Assembly (NCBI GenBank): GCA_014218235.1 | Contig: CM024755.1 | Coordinates: 34,306,713-34,370,712, forward strand | Reading direction: 5' to 3' | Source: Colocasia esculenta | Taxonomy: Eukaryota > Streptophyta > Magnoliopsida > Alismatales > Araceae | DNA: 64,000 bases | Position numbers and translations under genes: made by a program | The notes under the pieces: model-generated | The model's input: only the letters and a program-made list of their open reading frames with translations | Database searches by the model: none | Told to the model about the DNA's origin: nothing | Part shown: piece by piece, positions 39,301 through 45,400 of the stretch | Layout: every line of letters starts with the position of its first letter | How positions within the stretch are numbered: the stretch's first letter is position 1

Positions 39301-40349
39301 AACTAAAACAGATTGTGGACGCTCAAAACTGTACCGGTAGTACAGCTATTAAGAGTGATATAGTTGGTCTACTGTCACTTAAAACGTTGTGTTGACATTT
39401 GAAATTCTTAAAACATGGGTATTGTCTGTCCTTAAAGTGAAGAGTTTTGGTACATTTTGATGTATATCATGATTGAGGGACATTCCCTTTTTCGAAGTAA
39501 TCTATGTTGAGAACTGGCACCAAGAAAAATTAATTTTCAAATCAGCATTTGGTACCTCCACGTCGAATTGAAATGACTGAAGAGGGATGTGCTGTAATTT
39601 TGTCTGTTATCTGTGCTGCTAGATGTCCTTTGTTTCATTATTGCTTTCAACAACGCTTGTTCATATGGTAGTTTTAATTTGTTTTCTTTTCACATCGAAG
39701 CAGGTGGTTGAAATTTTAGAAAAATAACAGGACTAAACTATTTGTCATGCTCTCCCTAGACCCTGCAGTTTGGTTAAAAGACAAACGCTAACCAAAATAT
39801 TCGTGTGCAGCACCAGGAGAACCCAAGTATGATGACGAATCCGATCGGCGGCACGTGGCTCTGCTTTACAACGAGGTAATGCACAGTTGCAACTGCAAAT
39901 CCGGTTTTCTATCCTCCGTATCCTCGAACTGATCTCCGCTCTTCCAGATATGCAAAACGGTGGAGGATAATGCGGACGACTCGGTCAAGGCACTGCTTGG
40001 TGACCAGTCTGCTGGTTTGAGGTTGAGAAAGAATCTGCAGACACTTGACATCATCTACGAAGATGTGCGTCGCGCTCTTGTAGTGAAGCAGCAGCACCCT
40101 GCCAATGTCAGAGGGTTGGATAAGAATGCACATCCTCAGGTGGAGACTGGATCAAGCATTGCTGCATCTCAGTCAGATAAAGATGCGGCAAAAGGTGAAA
40201 GAGACCCTCCAACCACAGACGCACCGCCAACTGTGGATCCACGGGTATCGCGAAAGGATCCCGTCCATCCCTCTACAAATACAGGAGGCGCGGATCCTGC
40301 TGAGGCTTGTACAGAGAAGACATTAGCTACTGTCATCTTGGATGATTGA
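9146..40349 (+). CDS. PKL: PICKLE-type CHD3 chromatin-remodelling protein, C-terminal 591 residues (11 exons)
   Basis: Plant PICKLE is a nuclear ATP-dependent CHD3 remodeller linked to H3K27me3 and to repression of embryonic and seed programmes. This window holds only the C-terminal part. Exons are 9146-9346, 9983-10127, 10207-10312, 13320-13394, 15850-15911, 16042-16118, 35700-35827, 37169-37556, 38831-38957, 39811-39875 and 39948-40349. They total 1,776 nt with consistent phases and GT-AG junctions. Diagnostic stretches are VANFEYIDEVEAAAA, ERANYWDELLKDRYE, EEDDLAGLEDVSSEDED, LMEGEGKGFRVLGFNQGQRA, DGVPKEGLRIEDVLVRIA and HGYARWQAIVEDKD. They match the DUF1087-like, CHD-II SANT-like and CHDCT2-like parts of PICKLE in order. 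PHD fingers, chromodomains and the helicase are not in the window and must lie upstream. No stop or frameshift interrupts the visible part. The introns are crowded with transposons. Confidence 0.93.
9983..10127 (+). CDS. PKL: PKL-type gene exon, acidic linker
   Basis: Acceptor TTTTCATTCAG, 145 nt, leaves phase 1. It encodes MVAAEEDDLAGLEDVSSEDE and a Ser/Asp-rich stretch ending KKKTR. The donor GTATTT is weak but is the only GT that keeps the frame with the next exon. Confidence 0.88.
10207..10312 (+). CDS. PKL: PKL-type gene exon, start of SANT-like domain
   Basis: Acceptor TTTTTCCCCCAG, donor GTTTGT, 106 nt. It encodes DNLDHLPLMEGEGKGFRVLG and NQGQRATFVQILM, the highly conserved entry to the CHD-II SANT-like domain. 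Confidence 0.92.
10313..13319 (+). other. 3.0-kb intron with transposon fragments
   Basis: Holds a possible piece of the GGTTTCGG hAT family near 10690-10760 (it shares CCCGAAACCATTAA with 15531-15544), a GC-rich stretch to about 10935 with three tandem AAGCT words, and the RTE LINE fragment at about 10945-11130. From 11330 to 13319 I see only AT-rich sequence without recognisable features. Confidence 0.6.
10945..11130 (-). pseudogene. RTE-type LINE endonuclease fragment
   Basis: Reading the - strand from about 11120, the translation gives STWNKRTLTDKGLELVKLI followed by RDRRVSIACLQNIRWK. This fits the start of an RTE-clade LINE endonuclease (family pattern TWNVxxLTGK...I.CLQETKWKG). A stop follows directly after RWK and the homology fades by about 10945. 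Only the 5' part of the ORF is present and nothing shows that it is expressed. Confidence 0.65.
13320..13394 (+). CDS. PKL: PKL-type gene exon, SANT-like domain
   Basis: Acceptor TTGTTTTCCAG, donor GTGAGT, 75 nt. It encodes FGFGDFDWVEFVPRMKGKS and LQEIK, matching the FDWKEFVPRLKQKTFEEI block of homologues. Confidence 0.92.
14070..14329. mobile_element. short TIR element (MITE-like)
   Basis: The left end CGCTTTGATAACCAGATAA and the inverted right end (CCCTTCGATAACCTGATAG on the - strand) are imperfect terminal inverted repeats about 260 bp apart. The interior is full of CTGATAA/TTATCAG words. No clear target duplication was found, so the superfamily (Harbinger-like or other) is left open. Confidence 0.45.
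14673..15649. mobile_element. hAT-like element, GGTTTCGG family, copy 1
   Basis: Starts CAAGGATGAGGGTGTCGG and ends CTACAACCATG. It is flanked by a perfect 8-bp duplication CTTAAATG (14665-14672 and 15650-15657). The CAAGG...CCATG termini and 8-bp duplication fit hAT. Both ends are packed with GGTTTCGG or CCGAAACC words for 80-200 bp. A - strand reading frame near 15060-15230 ends in a Tyr/Ser/Gly-rich tail (YSEYSEY, GYYPS), which may be the remains of a transposase C-terminus. There is no full transposase, so it is a non-autonomous derivative. Confidence 0.8.
15850..15911 (+). CDS. PKL: PKL-type gene exon
   Basis: Acceptor TGTTCATACAG, donor GTGAGA, 62 nt. It encodes YGILFMSHIAEDITDSPTFS, a near match to the conserved EYGxLFLxHIAE block. 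Confidence 0.93.
16042..16118 (+). CDS. PKL: PKL-type gene exon
   Basis: Acceptor TTTACTATAG, donor GTTAGC, 77 nt, ends in phase 0. It encodes GVPKEGLRIEDVLVRIATLQ then LIRDK. The preceding intron is only 130 bp, while the next one is 19.6 kb. Confidence 0.94.
17306..18443. mobile_element. hAT-like element, GGTTTCGG family, copy 2
   Basis: Starts CAAGGATGAGAAAGTCAG and ends CTCTCATCCATG. The ends are inverted (CAAGGATGAG against CATGGATGAG). It is flanked by CCACGTAG (17298-17305) and CCACATAG (18444-18451), an 8-bp duplication with one transition. Subterminal GGTTTCGG/CCGAAACC words are present at both ends. Most of the interior is a nested fold-back element. The internal GTGGACATG...AAATTGGATTAA stretch is shared with copy 1 near 14853-14886, which supports common descent. 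Confidence 0.8.
17518..18220. repeat. long fold-back inverted repeat nested in hAT copy 2
   Basis: The left arm (about 17518-17875) and the right arm (about 17890-18220) are reverse complements over roughly 330-350 bp with scattered mismatches. Matching blocks include TTATTTACCTGAACATCATT, TTTGAATCCAATAAAAATAT, AAGAAGAAAATC and TAGTAGCTCCCTTGGAGAAG (the last on the - strand). The loop is short. The left arm has an extra tandem copy of GTGACTTCTCCAAGGGAGCTA. As part of a sense intron it could fold into one long RNA hairpin. No coding capacity was seen. Confidence 0.85.
19000..20431. repeat. degenerate T-rich repeat block with several TATA motifs, left part
   Basis: Repeated motifs of the type TGGTGTCACACAYYGGTG(A/G)G, ...TGATGAAATNCACC... 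and TTTTATA(T)AGAGG...GGCAGCAAGG recur irregularly, for example TATA-like words at 19168, 19434 and 20057, each followed by a purine-rich GGCAG stretch. The same CACTGGTGAGGATT motif continues on the far side of the inserted element at 20432-23779. The pattern suggests a long LTR built of repeats, but I could not fix its ends. Confidence 0.55.
20661..21822. mobile_element. hAT-like element nested in the GATCGG element
   Basis: Starts CAAGGTTCAAAAACTCGG and ends CCAGGTTCTTGAACCTTG, giving inverted termini CAAGGTTCAARAAC. It is flanked by AGTATATG (20653-20660) and AGAATATG (21823-21830), an 8-bp duplication with one mismatch. GATCGG and GGCCGA words fill both subterminal regions. A TATATAAA box at 20918-20925 precedes a CT-rich leader. 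Two short + strand frames follow. One begins MKKKKMQEEWERQEKLRMEF. The other ends in a Tyr/Ser-rich tail (SYESYGSYQVP ... QYETYYQHYMSW) and stops at 21558. This looks like an internally deleted transposase gene keeping its promoter and C-terminus. Confidence 0.72.
20918..20925 (+). promoter_or_regulatory. TATA box of the nested hAT-like element
   Basis: TATATAAA is followed by a pyrimidine-rich leader (TCTCTCTCTCAC and similar) and short reading frames, as expected for a remnant transposase promoter. Confidence 0.45.
23780..25170. repeat. T-rich repeat block, right part: ~80-bp tandem units, then degenerate units
   Basis: From about 23832 to 24240 a unit of about 80 bp is repeated in tandem. 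Its core is TTGAATCTYGCYAGTGTCRC, then GCACYGGTGAGRATTKAAR, then ATGGTGRTGGY and ACTTTCCTTATTT. Between 24240 and 24400 it breaks into ~30-bp AAAAACTTTCCTTATTTTGA units. From 24400 to 25170 it continues as looser units with (T/C)TGGTGCATTTTACYGGGAG or GCACCAGTAGGATTTAGAAC cores. Confidence 0.7.
25249..25256 (+). promoter_or_regulatory. TATA box candidate downstream of the repeat block
   Basis: CTCTCTCTCTATAAAAGCTG lies directly after the repeat block and is followed by GCAGCAAGCAGTGCTC and GCACAGCAAACAGCACGG. This could be the promoter of an LTR made of the repeats to its left. No element end was found to confirm it. Confidence 0.35.
26362..26628 (+). mobile_element. 5'-truncated L1 insertion (3' tail only)
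   Basis: Flanked by a perfect 12-bp direct repeat AACTCTTGTGGC at 26350-26361 and 26629-26640, with an A-rich tail just before the right copy. It holds a short ORF2-like end (EYLYDVISVKVKGMG, then stop) and the 3' end AGTGGTACTATCCACTTTTA. The same GTGGTACTATCCACTTTT word, reverse complemented, ends the L1 at 29202. This is a textbook target-primed insertion. Confidence 0.85.
29400..31000 (-). pseudogene. LINE ORF2, endonuclease plus broken reverse transcriptase
   Basis: Begins MRIVSWNVKSLGGGEK followed by a stop, then GKIDILYLQETKC (endonuclease) and RVYSPQSREGNKELW in the next frame. FSWSNIRVNPSCSKLDKF marks the later endonuclease region. The entry to the reverse transcriptase is visible near 29650 (a GDKAPGPNGFPMLF-like stretch), and within about 100 nt the sequence jumps near 29535-29545 to NPFWWLSLHATLWALW, which belongs near the C-terminus. 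Roughly the whole catalytic core of the polymerase is therefore deleted. Many further stops are present. Confidence 0.82.
31010..32767 (-). pseudogene. LINE ORF1 with N-terminal CCHC knuckle, broken
   Basis: Starts MSLWGWWPLSKLPQG and has one zinc knuckle near residue 22 (CFRCGRRGHVSSVC). A shifted frame then gives a DUF4283-like domain (RWANVGEFLSESLAERKDW, LLVRHKERKVEVLAEVGV). The C-terminal half is broken up by stops. The domain order is the same as in the first L1. Confidence 0.75.
32982..33640 (+). pseudogene. RTE-type LINE 3' end, split by a hAT-like insertion
   Basis: Left of the insertion the translation gives WNVAEIMMLRWMYGKTKED then NECFCEDLG. Right of it GIAPIDSKMRENRL, RWFGHMHHRF, NRNFWRNMIHVADPK and a stop follow. 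These are the typical last ~150 residues of RTE-clade LINE polymerases. After the stop the sequence runs into a GATGATATATATATATAGA simple repeat, as RTE elements often do. A TG/TA microsatellite (32948-32978) marks the left edge. It is a 5'-truncated, inactive copy. Confidence 0.82.
33080..33364. mobile_element. hAT-like element, GGTTTCGG family, copy 3 (285 bp)
   Basis: Starts CAAGGACGGGAGTTTCG and ends ACCAACAACCATG. It is flanked by TCTGGGGA (33072-33079) and TTTGGGGA (33365-33372), an 8-bp duplication with one transition. This copy fixes the duplication length at 8 bp, because the ninth bases differ. Almost the whole element consists of GGTTTCGGCC-type words on both strands. It splits the RTE reading frame at DLG/GIAP, which proves insertion after the RTE element. 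Confidence 0.83.
34125..34708. mobile_element. hAT-like MITE with TAGGGGTGTC termini
   Basis: Starts TAGGGGTGTCAACCCG and ends GGTCCATCGACACCCTAG, so the termini TAGGGGTGTC / GACACCCTA are inverted. The flanks TTACTGGT (34117-34124) and TTGCTGAT (34709-34716) match at six of eight positions. The end motif is the one seen in many plant hAT MITEs. The interior has GGCC-rich stretches and (AT)n runs but no coding sequence. Confidence 0.7.
35700..35827 (+). CDS. PKL: PKL-type gene exon after the giant intron
   Basis: Acceptor GGCATGGCAG, donor GTATGG, 128 nt. It encodes VILASEKPGTSLLSQELLSR then FPALTGRTWKETHDLMLLRA, matching the FWKEEHDxLLIRAVLKHG region of homologues in the CHDCT2-like domain. 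Confidence 0.93.
37169..37556 (+). CDS. PKL: PKL-type gene exon, longest visible
   Basis: Acceptor TGAATTCCAG, donor GTAAGT, 388 nt. It starts HGYARWQAIVEDKDFGFVDI, contains QEQNLPFVN, a poorly conserved Asn/Gly/Ser-rich spacer, and then FREVQRRVVEFIRKRFFLLE, the YRDMQRRLVEFVKKRVLLLE helix of homologues. Confidence 0.94.
38831..38957 (+). CDS. PKL: PKL-type gene exon
   Basis: Acceptor GCTCATTGAAG, donor GTAAGA, 127 nt. It encodes GNPKQCESAANDIEPEP and ends LLNELPELQPI. Conservation is low here, but frame, phase and splice sites fit. The acceptor lacks a strong pyrimidine tract. Confidence 0.82.
39030..39112 (+). mobile_element. possible L1 3'-end scrap in an intron
   Basis: AACTGGTGGTACGATCCACTTT followed by CCCCAAGAAAC resembles the 3' end shared by the L1 copies at 26595 and 29220. 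No target duplication was found and the left limit is arbitrary. Confidence 0.35.
39811..39875 (+). CDS. PKL: PKL-type gene exon
   Basis: Acceptor TTCGTGTGCAG, donor GTAATG, 65 nt. It encodes PGEPKYDDESDRRHVALLYN and E, matching the block where homologues have a short NNQARVEIAQHYNQ-type helix. Confidence 0.88.
39948..40349 (+). CDS. PKL: PKL-type gene, last exon with stop
   Basis: Acceptor CGCTCTTCCAG, 402 nt. It encodes ICKTVEDNADDSVKALLGDQ, then RLRKNLQTLDIIYEDVRRAL and a low-complexity tail ending LATVILDD and TGA. The preceding intron is only 72 bp. Confidence 0.92.
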   Translation: MCKTVEDNADDSVKALLGDQSAGLRLRKNLQTLDIIYEDVRRALVVKQQHPANVRGLDKNAHPQVETGSSIAASQSDKDAAKGERDPPTTDAPPTVDPRVSRKDPVHPSTNTGGADPAEACTEKTLATVILDD

Positions 40350-40451
40350 ATGAACAACAGTGGCCGTCATGACAACCCAAAGTGCCCCTCATATTCTGAC
40401 AGGTTTTCAGTTTTTTGTACTGTGTATATAGACTCCATCATCAGCAGCAGC

Positions 40452-40499
<48 letters not shown>

Positions 40500-40656
40500 G
40501 TATATGCTCCCATGACAATTTTGACGAGGCATGTTTTAACTTGAGGGGGCAAGGCGCTCTCATTCATTTGACAGTTAATTCCTAACCGGTGGGTGGCATT
40601 CCATTACCTTCAATTGTAGCTTCTAACTTGAATTTGAAATGATACCATATTATACC
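40350..40656 (+). other. 3' flank / 3' UTR of the PKL-type gene
   Basis: Sequence between the stop codon and the LTR element. It has a (CT)n microsatellite of about 20 units at 40455-40495. I see no clear AATAAA. The last five bases, ATACC, are the target duplication of the LTR element, so the original 3' region continued into what is now 55332 onward. Confidence 0.6.
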
Positions 40657-41459
40657 TGTTGCTGTAAGTTCAACATGGGTCAGCTCAAGTCGAGGTGACT
40701 ACGGAGGTGTTTCTCGCCGAAGGGTGTGCCGAGACGACCAATGTAATGAATCTTCCTTGAAGTGTGCTTGGCCGAAGTGATGCATGCTCCGAGATTCCGA
40801 CCTGATCTGCAATGTCTGTCGAGAGGATTCGGTGGGGAGACACTTCGACGCTCTAGTCAGTTGTTAGCCAAGCAGAATAGCCTAGTCTAGGGTGGAACAG
40901 TATACCTGCGCCTGTGGAGTGTCTGCCTCTTATATAGTGGGGGGATGATTGACAGTTGTACTGCCTTTGATGGCGCTTAATCGACGCCAGTTGGCGAGCT
41001 CTCAAGGGTCGCGCCCTTCATGGCCACGATTACCGCACATGCGGGTTTCGGAGGGACGTGTCTTCCGAGCATTTCGCAATCGGGTGAACTGTCTTCTGGA
41101 CATCCCGCGGTCGGGTGAACTGTTAGACAGCGCTCTTGTCATAACTGTCATAATCAGTTGTCGCTGGGACGACTATAGGTCGGATGGGTCAAGCGTAGCT
41201 CGGCCGCCATTCAACGTCATTCGCGAGTACCATTTCGGGGCATGTCGTGCACAAAGGCACCAGGTCGGATATAGCCGTGCTGAGAGATCGTCTTGGCCGA
41301 GCTTCGAAAGATGGCCCGAGGTGTTCAATACGTTTGAACTGTCGGACTATACTCGTTCGATCGCATATAGCTGTTGTTCTGAGAAAGGTCGTCGCCTTGT
41401 CTTCCGTGTGGTCGGCTTGGCTCGGATCTTAGTCGACTTGCCGAGAACATACCGCATCA
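40657..41459 (-). repeat. 3' LTR of the satellite-bearing retrotransposon
   Basis: On the + strand it starts TGTTGCTGTAAGTTCAAC and ends GAACATACCGCATCA. It contains GTGTGCCGAGACGACCA near 40726-40742, almost the same as the opening word of the satellite unit. The TATA box reads on the - strand at 40929-40937, so transcripts starting here would leave the LTR toward the 3' end of the PKL-type gene. Confidence 0.9.
40929..40937 (-). promoter_or_regulatory. LTR TATA box, left copy
   Basis: CTATATAAG on the - strand, followed by AGGCAGACACTCC. The same word is present in the right LTR at 54796-54804. It supports the - orientation of the element. Confidence 0.6.
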
Positions 41460-41472
41460 TTGACCCCCCAGG
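41460..41472 (-). promoter_or_regulatory. polypurine tract of the satellite-bearing element
   Basis: CCTGGGGGGTCAA on the - strand abuts the 3' LTR, the position where plus-strand DNA synthesis is primed. Confidence 0.65.
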
Positions 41473-41829
41473 TTCACATCGGACTGCGAATCATAGGCCG
41501 AGGTGAAGCTGTTGAAGAATACGCGCCCTCGCCTGGTCATTGTGCCAACCCACGTGGCCATCTCAGCATTACATTGTCACACTGTCAGCGTCGGCCTGCT
41601 ACCTGCCACGCCGTCAAGCCGTCTATTCAGTCTGTTCTGCGCTGTATTGCCAGATCTCCTCGACTGTTGCGCAGACTCCAACCGCCACGTCGCCACCTCG
41701 ACTCCCGCAAGCCATGATTCGCTTTTCGCTTCCCACGCCGATTGGATCTGAGGCATCGCTCGGCAGCCAATCCATTCGCGCCTTGTTAGAATCTGAACCG
41801 TTCTTCTCGAATTGGAATCTTGCTGACCT
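41473..41829. other. unique internal segment next to the polypurine tract
   Basis: CG-rich, non-repetitive segment with short overlapping open frames on both strands. No retroviral domain was recognised in any frame. Confidence 0.5.
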
Positions 41830-42497
41830 CTTCAAGTCGCCTATTGAGGTCGGCTCTGACCTGTATAATTTGTACGATCAATTCTCGAGGCCGGCTCGGA
41901 CCTCTATGACCACGTCAATTCTTGAGGTCGGCGCGGACCTCTATGATCACAAAACCAAGTCAATTCTCGAGGTCGGCGTGGGCCTCTATGACCACGAAAC
42001 CAAGTCAATTCTCGAGGTCGGCTCGGACCTCTTATGACCATGTCAATTCTCGAGGTCGGCTCGGACCTCTATGACCACGTCACCAAGTCAATTCTCGAGG
42101 TCGGCGCGGACCTCTACGATCACAAAACCAAGTCAATTCTCGAGGTCAGCCCCGACCTCTTATGACCATGTCAATTCTCGAGGTCGGCGCGGACCTCTAT
42201 GATCACAAAACCAAGTCAATTCTCGAGGTCGGCGCGGACCTCTTATGACTACGAAACCAAGTCAATTCTTGAGGTCGATGCGGACCTCTTATGACCACAA
42301 AACCAAGTCAATTCTCGAGATCGGCTCGGACCTCTTATGACCATGTCAATTCTCGAGGTCGGCTCGGACCTCTATGACATCGAAACCAATTCTCGAGGTC
42401 GGCTCGGACCTCTATGACCATGTAACCAAGTCAATTCTCGAGGTCGGCTCGGACCTCTATGATTACCAATCCACGAGGTCGGCTTAAACATCTATGA
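41830..42497. repeat. ~38-46-bp tandem array (AATTCTCGAGGTCGGC)
   Basis: About fifteen copies of a unit with core TCAATTCTCGAGGTCGGCKC, then GGACCTCTATGA and either CCATG or YCACRAAACCAAG. Long units of about 45 bp contain ACCAAG and short ones lack it. It passes directly into the 106/108-bp satellite at about 42498. Confidence 0.85.
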
Positions 42498-45400
42498 CCG
42501 CCATCAGCCTACGTCGGACGTCGTCTCTCAGTTCCAAGAGAGTGCCGAAGCGACCTCGTCCAACGAACTACGACTTCCACGTCAATTGGGTGTGCTGAAG
42601 AGACCACGCCATCAGTCCACGTCGGACGTCATCTCTCAATTCCAGGAGAGTGCCGAAGCGACCTCGTCCAGCGAACTACGACGTCCACGTCAATTGGGTG
42701 TGCCGAAGCGACAACGCCATCAGTCCACGTCGAACGTCATCTCTCAGTTCCAGGAGTGCCGAAGCGACCTCGTCTAATGAACTACGACGTCCACGTCCCT
42801 TGCGTGTGCCGAAGCGACCACACCATCAGTCCACGTCGGACGTCATCTTTCAGTTCCAGGAGAGTGCCGAAGCAACCTCGTCCAGCGAACTATGACGTCC
42901 ACGTTCCTTGCGTGTGCCGAAGCGACCACATCATCAGTCCACGTCGGACATCGTCTCTCAGTTCCAGGAGTGCCGAAGCGACCTCGTCCAGCAAACAACG
43001 ACGTCCACATCAATTGCATATGCCGAAGCGACCAACCCATCATTCCACGTCGGACATCGTCTCTCAGTTCCAGGAGAGTGCCGAAGCGACCTTGTTCAGT
43101 GTACTACGACGTCCACGTCAATTGGGTGTGCCGAAGCGACCACGCCATCAGTCCACGTCGGACGTCGTCTCTCAGTTCCAAGAGTGCCGAAGCGACCTCG
43201 TCCAGCGAACTATGACGTCCACGTCAATTGGTTGTGCCGAAGCGACCACGCCATCAGTCCACATCGAACGTCGTCTCTCAGTTCCAGGAGTGCCGAAGCG
43301 ACCTCGTCCAGCGAACTACGACGTCCACCTCCCTTGCGTGTGCCGAAGCGACCACACCATCAGTCCACGTCGGACGTCGTCTCTCAGTTCCATGAGTACC
43401 GAAGCGACCTCGTCCAGCAAACAATGACGTCCACGTCAATTGCATGTGCCGAAGCGACCACGCCATCAGTCCACGTTGGACGTCATCTCTCAGTTCCAAG
43501 AGTGCCGACGCGACCTCGTTCAGCAAACTACGATGTCCACGTCCCTTGCGTGTGTCGAAGCGACCATGCCTTCAGTCCACGTCAGACGTCGTCTCTCAGT
43601 TCCAGGAGTGCCGAACAAACCTCGTCCAGCGAACTACAACGTCCATGTCCCTTGCGTTTGCAGAAGCGACCATGCCATCAGTCCACGTCAGACGTCGTCT
43701 CTTAGTTCCAGGAGTGCCGAAGCGACCTCATCCAACAAACTAGGACGTCCACGTCAATTGCGTGTGCCGAAGCGACCACGCCATCAGTCCACGTAGGATG
43801 TCGTCTCTTAGTTCCAGGAGAGTGCCGAAGCGATCTCGTCCAGCAAACTACGACGTCCACGTCAATTGAGTGTGCTGAAGCGACCACGCCATCAGTCCAC
43901 GTCGGGCGTCATCTCTCATTTCCAGGAGAGTGCCGAAGCGACCTCGTCCAGCGAACTACGACGTCCACGTCAATTGGGTGTGCCGAAGCGACCACGCCAT
44001 CAGTCCACATCGGACGTTGTCTCTCAGTTCGGGGAGAGTGCCGAAGCGACCTCGTCCAGCAAACTACAACGTCCACGTCAATTGGGTGTGCCGAAGCGAC
44101 CGCGCCATCAGTCCACGTCGGACGTCGTCTCTCAGTTCCAGGAGTGCCGAAGCGACCATGTCCAGCGAACTACGACGTCCACGTCAATTGGGTGTGCCGA
44201 AGCGACCACGCCATCAGTCCACGTCGGATGTCGTCTCTCAGTTCCAGGAGAGTGCCGAAGCGACCTCGTCCCGCGAACTACGACGTCCATGTCAATTAGG
44301 TGTGCCGAAGCGACCACGCCATCAGTCCAGATGGTACATCGTCTCTCAGTTTTAGGAGAGTGCCGAAGCGACCTCGTCCAGCGAACTACGACGTATTAGG
44401 TGTGCCGAAGCGACCACGCCATCAGTCCACGTCGGACGTCGTCTCTCAGTTCCAGGAGAGTGCCGAAGCGACCACGTCCAGCAAACTACGACATCAACGT
44501 GAATTGGGTGTGCCGAAGAGACCACGCCATCAGTCCACGTCGGACGTCGTCTCTCAGTTCCAGGAGTGCCGAAGCGACCTCATCTAGAGAACTACGACGT
44601 CCACGTCCCTTGCGTGTGCTGAAGCGACCACGCCATCAGTCCACATCGGATATCGTCTCTCAGTTTCAGGAGAGTGCTGAAGCGACCTCGTCCAGCGAAC
44701 AACGACGTCCACATCAATTGGGTGTGCCGAAGCGACCACGCCATCAGTCCACGTCGGACGTCGTCTCTTAGTTCCAGGAGAGTGCCGAAGCGACCTCGTC
44801 CAGCGAACTACGACGTCCACGTCAATTGGGTGTTCCGAAGCGACCACACCATCAGTCCACATCGGACGTCTTCTCTCAGTTTCAGAAGAGTGCTGAAGCG
44901 ACCTCGTCCAGCAAACTACAACGTCCACGTCAATTGGGTGTTCCGAAGCGACCACACCATCAGTTTACGTCATACGTCATCTCTCAGTTCCAAGAGAGTG
45001 CCGAAGCGACCTCGTCCAGCGAATTACGACGTCCACGTCAATTGGGTGTGCCGAAGCGACCACGCCATCAATCCATGTCGGACATCGTCTCTCAGTTCCA
45101 GGAGAGTGTCGAAGCGACCTCATCCAGCGAACTACGACATCCACGTCAATTGGGTGTGCCGAAGTGACCACGCCATCAGTCCACGTCGGACGTCGTCGCT
45201 CAGTTCCAGGAGTGCCGAAGCGACCTCGTCCAGTGAACTACGACGTCCACGTCCCTTGCGTGTGCCGAAGCAACCACGCCATCAGTCCACGTCCGACGTC
45301 GTCTCTCAGTTCCAAGAGTGCCGAAGCGACCTCGTACAGCGAACTACGACGTCCATGTCCCTTGCGTGTGTCAAAGCGACCACGCCATTAGGGCTGTTCA

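Noticed and set aside
40455..40495. (CT)n run as a functional motif in the 3' UTR
   Set aside because: A plain microsatellite; similar CT runs occur at several other places in the window.
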